DNA of 64,000 nucleotides from Sabulibacter ruber (GTDB lineage Bacteria > Bacteroidota > Bacteroidia > Cytophagales > Hymenobacteraceae), in contig NZ_JAFFID010000004.1 in the NCBI RefSeq assembly GCF_017355955.1, positions 62,001-126,000 of the forward strand, written 5' to 3'. The position numbers and the translations under genes were made by a program. A model generated the notes under the pieces. It was not told the origin of the DNA, searched no databases, and saw nothing but the letters and a program-made list of their open reading frames with translations. Positions 60,824 through 64,000 of this stretch are shown piece after piece (position 1 is the stretch's first letter; each line of letters opens with the position of its first letter).

Positions 60824-60946
60824 CTAATACCAGCTGAAAATAATGGCGCCCAGCATGATGAGGATGCCCACTGTCTGCAGAAAAGTGCTGGTGGTAATAG
60901 CCTGGAGGTTGATCAGTAAAATCATCAACGCCGAACCATTCGTCAT
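60824..60946 (-). CDS. Possible 40-residue membrane peptide
   Basis: Predicted from an ATG at 60946: a single hydrophobic chain (MTNGSALMILLINLQAITTS and then TFLQTVGILIMLGAIIFSWY). Composition suits one or two membrane helices. No homologue recognised, no promoter seen. Confidence 0.3.
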   Translation of the reverse strand: MTNGSALMILLINLQAITTSTFLQTVGILIMLGAIIFSWY

Positions 60947-61096
60947 CAAGGCACTCTATTCAAACATAGGGGTTTTGGTTCCCAATCTGCTGGTGAACAG
61001 TACGTACAGCTTATAAACAAGGGCTGATAGAAATACCAGTAAAATTCCCGTCAGGGAGAGGTGTAAATCATCGGTAGTAACCCTATGGATAGGTGC

Positions 61097-61300
61097 CTAT
61101 TTCAGCCATTCGGCAATAAGATCCACAATAAGAGCATGTACGCGGTTTAGTACCGCTATGCCAATCAGGAAGGCCGGCAGGAAAAGGATAAGATGAAAGG
61201 CTTGTTTTACGCCTCGCTTGTTCTTTTTCCATTCCCACCGATAGGCAAACAAGTAGATGATGGCGAACAAGGCGAAGTACCCAATGACATAAGGCATCAT
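61097..61300 (-). CDS. Small membrane protein, 67 residues
   Basis: 67 aa. Hydrophobic helices at about 4-20 and 38-62 flank a basic loop (RWEWKKNKRGVK), as in small membrane proteins. It begins with two Met codons; the second could be the true start. After its TAG the same frame stays open for 46 codons with another hydrophobic segment (LTGILLVFLSALVYKLYVLF, ending at 60956), suggesting it was once longer or that stop readthrough occurs. Function unknown. Confidence 0.55.
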   Translation of the reverse strand: MMPYVIGYFALFAIIYLFAYRWEWKKNKRGVKQAFHLILFLPAFLIGIAVLNRVHALIVDLIAEWLK

Positions 61301-61393
61301 GGTGGATTGTCTTTAGAAAGCAATTAAGCTGTTCTAAGATAGCAAAATCAAAGTGGAATAAAACAGGCCCGGGGTGTAGGGTGGGTAAAAAGA

Positions 61394-61418
61394 AAAAGCC
61401 TGCACAAGGCAGGCTTTT
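61394..61418 (-). terminator. Rho-independent terminator after the outer-membrane protein
   Basis: AAAAGCCTGC pairs perfectly with GCAGGCTTTT around ACAAG, 21 nt past the gene end on the minus strand. Confidence 0.85.
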
Positions 61419-61438
61419 CAAGTAGGTTCGGGGAAGCA

Positions 61439-61948
61439 TTAGAGTGTGTAGCGGACGGTCAGAGCTCCGTCGCCATACAAGAAGAGGCCGTCTCGGTTGG
61501 TTTCGAAAAATGGCTTAAAATCGATACCTACTGAAATCGGAATCTCCGTAATCTGATATTCCAAACCTACAATACCGTCTATCCCCACCGTTGTGAGGTT
61601 TCTGTCATATGAATCTGCGTAATGCCTGCTGGAAGGGCTGTGGTAGTACCGGCCGCGGAAAAAACCAACGTGGGCCCCGCCTCCGTAAAACCATTGTAAC
61701 CCTTGTACGCCAAAAGCCGGGGCATGTATTTCTGCCAGGCCCGTCAGCTGAAAGCCTCTGCGGCCAAACCCGGTTCCCAGAATTCCTTCAAAGGCCAAAT
61801 CATCTCTAAAGAAGTATTTGCCAGTGATGCCGGCGGCGTAGCCTCCCACCCGGAGACCGATGCCCGCCGTTTGGGCCTGGGCTGTTTTCAGGTTAGCAAG
61901 GCTCAACAGCACTAACGCTAACCCAAAAATAAGATGTTTGTTTCTCAT
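61439..61948 (-). CDS. Small beta-barrel outer-membrane protein
   Basis: 169 aa with a signal peptide (about 1-25, LALVLLSLANLKTAQAQ). The mature part alternates hydrophobic and polar residues (IGLRVGGYAAGITGKYFFRD, VGIDGIVGLEYQITEIPISV) and ends with a barrel-like strand ALTVRYTL, consistent with an eight-stranded OmpA/OmpW-like barrel. No ligand or function visible. It stands alone with its own terminator. Confidence 0.75.
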   Translation of the reverse strand: MRNKHLIFGLALVLLSLANLKTAQAQTAGIGLRVGGYAAGITGKYFFRDDLAFEGILGTGFGRRGFQLTGLAEIHAPAFGVQGLQWFYGGGAHVGFFRGRYYHSPSSRHYADSYDRNLTTVGIDGIVGLEYQITEIPISVGIDFKPFFETNRDGLFLYGDGALTVRYTL

Positions 61949-62045
61949 AGTAAAAAGATTCTTTGCAAAAGATAAGAGACAAGTTTGCTCCTATACAACT
62001 ACTCAGAACCGGCTATTATTTTACCTGTGGAGAAAAACAACCCGA

Positions 62046-62077
62046 ACCGGCTTCTGAGGTATCTTACTGAAGCCGGT
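62046..62077 (-). terminator. Terminator-like hairpin after the methyltransferase
   Basis: ACCGGCTTC (62046-62054) pairs with GAAGCCGGT (62069-62077); a weak T tract follows on the minus strand only at some distance. Confidence 0.5.
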
Positions 62078-62086
62078 GCTGCAAAG

Positions 62087-62872
62087 TTAACTTTTTTTGT
62101 AGGATTGCAGGTATGCCTCGCGGGAAGTGCGTTGCCCCACTAACCGGAAGAAGCTGATTTTGTGTTCGGTATCTTTTTTCAAAGCTCGGGCAAACGGGTC
62201 TTTTTTCTGACCGTGTTCCTCAAAATCTCGCACGTATTGGTCCCTGATCAGCTCAGCGGCGGGTAACAGTTCGGCGGTTTTGATCTGCACCAGGCCCGTC
62301 TTTTCCCATAGTTTGCGCCACCAGGCCACCGAGTGGATGTAGTACCAGTAAGCCTGAAAATCCTGCTGCAGAAAGTCTGGTACCTGGTCAATGGTCTCAA
62401 TCTCTTCTTTGAAGCACACGTCCACAATGCCAATGTAGCCCTCGGGTTTCAGGAACCGGCAGATGTAGGGCAGGTACTTGTCATCGGTGCCAAAGTAGGT
62501 GTAAGAGTCAATGACCAGCACCACGTCAAAGAATTCCTCGGGGAAGGGCAGGGAACGGGCATCGGCTTGCAGCGGAAACACCTGGTTCTCCAGATTCTCT
62601 TCCAGCACCCGTTTGTAATTGGCCGTGGCTGAGATGGCTTCGTCTACCGCCCAAACCTGCACCCCAAATTCTTTGGCCAGAAAGATGGAACTGGCCGCCT
62701 TGCCGCAGCCCAGGTCCAGCACGCGCATGCCTTTTTTAAGCGGAATAAGCGAGGTAATGCTTTCTAGGTTGAACAGCACATTTTCACCCATAGAGTGTTC
62801 CCGTACCCACTTAGGGTCATACTGGGTACTGCGGGGAAAATGGTGTTTGATCTGGTGTTGGGCGGAGTCCAT
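62087..62872 (-). CDS. Class I SAM-dependent methyltransferase
   Basis: 261 aa. Motif I VLDLGCGKAASSIFLA (51-66), an acidic end of strand 2 (VWAVDEA), VFPLQADARSLPFPEEFFDV as motif II/III, and RFLKPEGYIGIVDV. The long C-terminal part (about 155-261) is rich in aromatic residues and resembles small-molecule methyltransferases of the UbiE/cyclopropane type rather than rRNA enzymes. Substrate unknown. Confidence 0.85.
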   Translation of the reverse strand: MDSAQHQIKHHFPRSTQYDPKWVREHSMGENVLFNLESITSLIPLKKGMRVLDLGCGKAASSIFLAKEFGVQVWAVDEAISATANYKRVLEENLENQVFPLQADARSLPFPEEFFDVVLVIDSYTYFGTDDKYLPYICRFLKPEGYIGIVDVCFKEEIETIDQVPDFLQQDFQAYWYYIHSVAWWRKLWEKTGLVQIKTAELLPAAELIRDQYVRDFEEHGQKKDPFARALKKDTEHKISFFRLVGQRTSREAYLQSYKKS

Positions 62873-63044
62873 GAAGAGTTCGTATTTCTACTGACTCTAC
62901 GCAAGGTAGGGGAGAGTGGTTAGTCAGTTGTCTTGTTTCAGGTAAATCCTGTGCAACCTACCGGCTGATAGAAGGGTCGGGTAGTAAACCAGGAGAAATT
63001 AACTTTTAAAAGCGATGAGCTATCCCCCCAATCCCACTAAACCC

Positions 63045-63896
63045 ATGAAAAGCATCTTCCCCCTTTGCGGTTTCCTTTTGTTATTGCTGCTCTTTGCCGC
63101 TGGCTGCGAGCAGGAAGACGTAGAACCAGACCAAAACCAGGACACGGTGGCGGGCAAAGGCATCCGGAAACAACAGAAATACCTGCTGCGCACCGTAGAA
63201 TGGAAAAGCTTCGGTCAGACTGCCGCTTACACCTACAACGCAGATAGTACCATTAAGCAGGTAGGCCAGGTAGACGGAAACAACGCTATCTACTTCACTT
63301 ACCAGAACGGCGCTCTGGTTGAGATGGCTTTAGAAGGTTCTGATTACAAAAACAACTACGCGTACAATGCCGCCGGCCAAATGCTTACCTGGACCCGCGC
63401 GAAGAAGCAGCCGACAAGTTATGGCTCTACCTATCTGTTTGAATACAAATATAACGGCAACGGTACGGTCTCTGAAATGGATTACTTTAAGATAAACGAG
63501 GCCGGAAAACAACTGGTGTACCACAACCAGTATGAGTACAATGCCCAGAAGTTATTGTCAAAAGTAACCGCCACCGCCCGCAACGGCCAGAAAATTGTCT
63601 GGACCATAGAGAGCTATTCTGAACCTTTCGACTTTGACCCCTGGGTATTCATTAGCCATGACCTAAGCGAGAAGTATGAGCTCTACAACTACCCGGTACT
63701 GAGCAAGCTTACCAGGCTGCCCAGGAAAATGACCAAAACCGTGATCACGCAGGGGCAGCCCGCCCGGGTAGAGCAGGTGCTCACCACAGACTTCACTATC
63801 TCCCAGGAGAAACTGGAAAAGATGGTGAATTCAATAGAGTACCCTGCCCATCCTGAGTTAAACGCCAGCTCAGAGGTGGTGTATTCCTATTACTAA
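63045..63896 (+). CDS. Lipoprotein with YD-like repeats
   Basis: 283 aa from the ATG at 63045 (an in-frame ATG 30 nt earlier would add a Pro-rich stretch). Lipobox LFAAGC (Cys about 20). The mature part repeats pattern Y-x-Y-N-A/G: AAYTYNADSTIKQVGQVDG, NYAYNAAGQMLTWTRAK, FEYKYNGNGTVSEMDYF, YEYNAQKLLSKVTATA, like RHS/YD-type strands in Bacteroidota lipoproteins. Likely surface or periplasmic; function unknown. Confidence 0.78.
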   Translation: MKSIFPLCGFLLLLLLFAAGCEQEDVEPDQNQDTVAGKGIRKQQKYLLRTVEWKSFGQTAAYTYNADSTIKQVGQVDGNNAIYFTYQNGALVEMALEGSDYKNNYAYNAAGQMLTWTRAKKQPTSYGSTYLFEYKYNGNGTVSEMDYFKINEAGKQLVYHNQYEYNAQKLLSKVTATARNGQKIVWTIESYSEPFDFDPWVFISHDLSEKYELYNYPVLSKLTRLPRKMTKTVITQGQPARVEQVLTTDFTISQEKLEKMVNSIEYPAHPELNASSEVVYSYY

Positions 63897-63935
63897 TCTA
63901 TCAACTATAATCCCATAAAATTGAAAGAGTCTTTG

Positions 63936-64000
63936 ATGATTCTGGTGGCAGGGCCTTACCGCTCTGGTACCCAGGATAAGCCCGAACTGATCCAGAAGAA
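63936..64000 (+). CDS. DUF4406-like/nucleoside 2-deoxyribosyltransferase-like protein (3' partial)
   Basis: The frame is open to the window edge. ATG at 63936 gives MILVAGPYRSGTQDKPELIQ, matching the start of DUF4406-type proteins (AGPYRSG); an in-frame TTG at 63921 is an alternative. Only 21 codons are visible, so assignment rests on this motif. Confidence 0.5.
   Translation, partial: MILVAGPYRSGTQDKPELIQK

Noticed and set aside
61083-61439. 118-codon open frame on the minus strand over the small membrane gene
   Set aside because: Out of frame with the 67-aa membrane protein, begins in the terminator, and is Cys/His-rich without pattern.

Overview
The window looks like a chromosomal segment of a Bacteroidota species, most likely Cytophagales (Hymenobacteraceae, e.g. 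a Rufibacter- or Pontibacter-like organism). The basis is a T9SS-type C-terminal sorting domain, a TonB-dependent receptor with a carboxypeptidase-like N-terminal domain next to a DUF4249 protein, many promoters of the Bacteroidota type (TAnnTTTG near -7, sometimes with TTTG near -33), and gene starts without Shine-Dalgarno sequences. The genus is an inference from overall impression; no marker gene settles it. I saw no tRNA, rRNA, CRISPR array, transposase or prophage.

Layout. 1-5.3 kb: end of a secreted MBG-repeat protein, then a peroxide-defence locus (oxyR divergent from dps, ahpC, ahpD, and a VOC/SnoaL protein). 5.6-12.8 kb: a six-gene glycosylation operon (five glycosyltransferases around an ABC exporter). 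13-17.9 kb: housekeeping operon pheT, coiled-coil protein, probable 6S RNA, zapA, rny. 18-24.3 kb: DUF1684 protein, radC, metallophosphoesterase, a repeat-tailed lipoprotein, a carboxypeptidase-regulatory-like protein and a PLP-dependent cysteine/cystathionine synthase. 24.5-26.2 kb: a sensor kinase whose phospho-acceptor His position is Arg, with a single-domain response regulator, followed by a candidate small RNA. 26.5-38.4 kb: a visibly AT-rich surface-polysaccharide locus (O-antigen ligase, Wzm/Wzt exporter, two GT4-GT2 fusion enzymes flanking a methyltransferase, a coiled-coil protein and other glycosyltransferases). 38.5-52 kb: TauE/SafE permease, adenine deaminase, a small lipoprotein, cmk, ispH, DUF502, a GH20 hexosaminidase, an alpha/beta hydrolase, a sorbosone-dehydrogenase-like lipoprotein, and a rimB-like/rimK/aspartoacylase-like operon. 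52-55.4 kb: TonB receptor plus DUF4249 lipoprotein. 55.5-60.6 kb: metF and metH under a SAM-I riboswitch. 60.8-64 kb: small membrane proteins, an outer-membrane protein, a methyltransferase, a lipoprotein and the start of a DUF4406-like protein.

How genes work together. OxyR (both redox cysteines present) sits opposite dps with OxyR-like half-sites in the shared promoter; AhpC and AhpD form a mycobacterial-type thiol peroxidase pair. SAM probably controls methionine synthesis through the riboswitch ahead of metH-metF. The AT-rich locus should build, export and attach a surface glycan.

The least explained signal is in the non-coding DNA. A family of imperfect palindromes of about 30-50 bp (consensus arms GTTTTgaGGCTga / tcAGCCtcAAAAC around TTTcaGAAA) recurs about 20 times, always between genes. 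Separate short heptanucleotide tandem repeats, a 190-bp element bounded by 26-bp inverted repeats, and other dispersed elements also occur.
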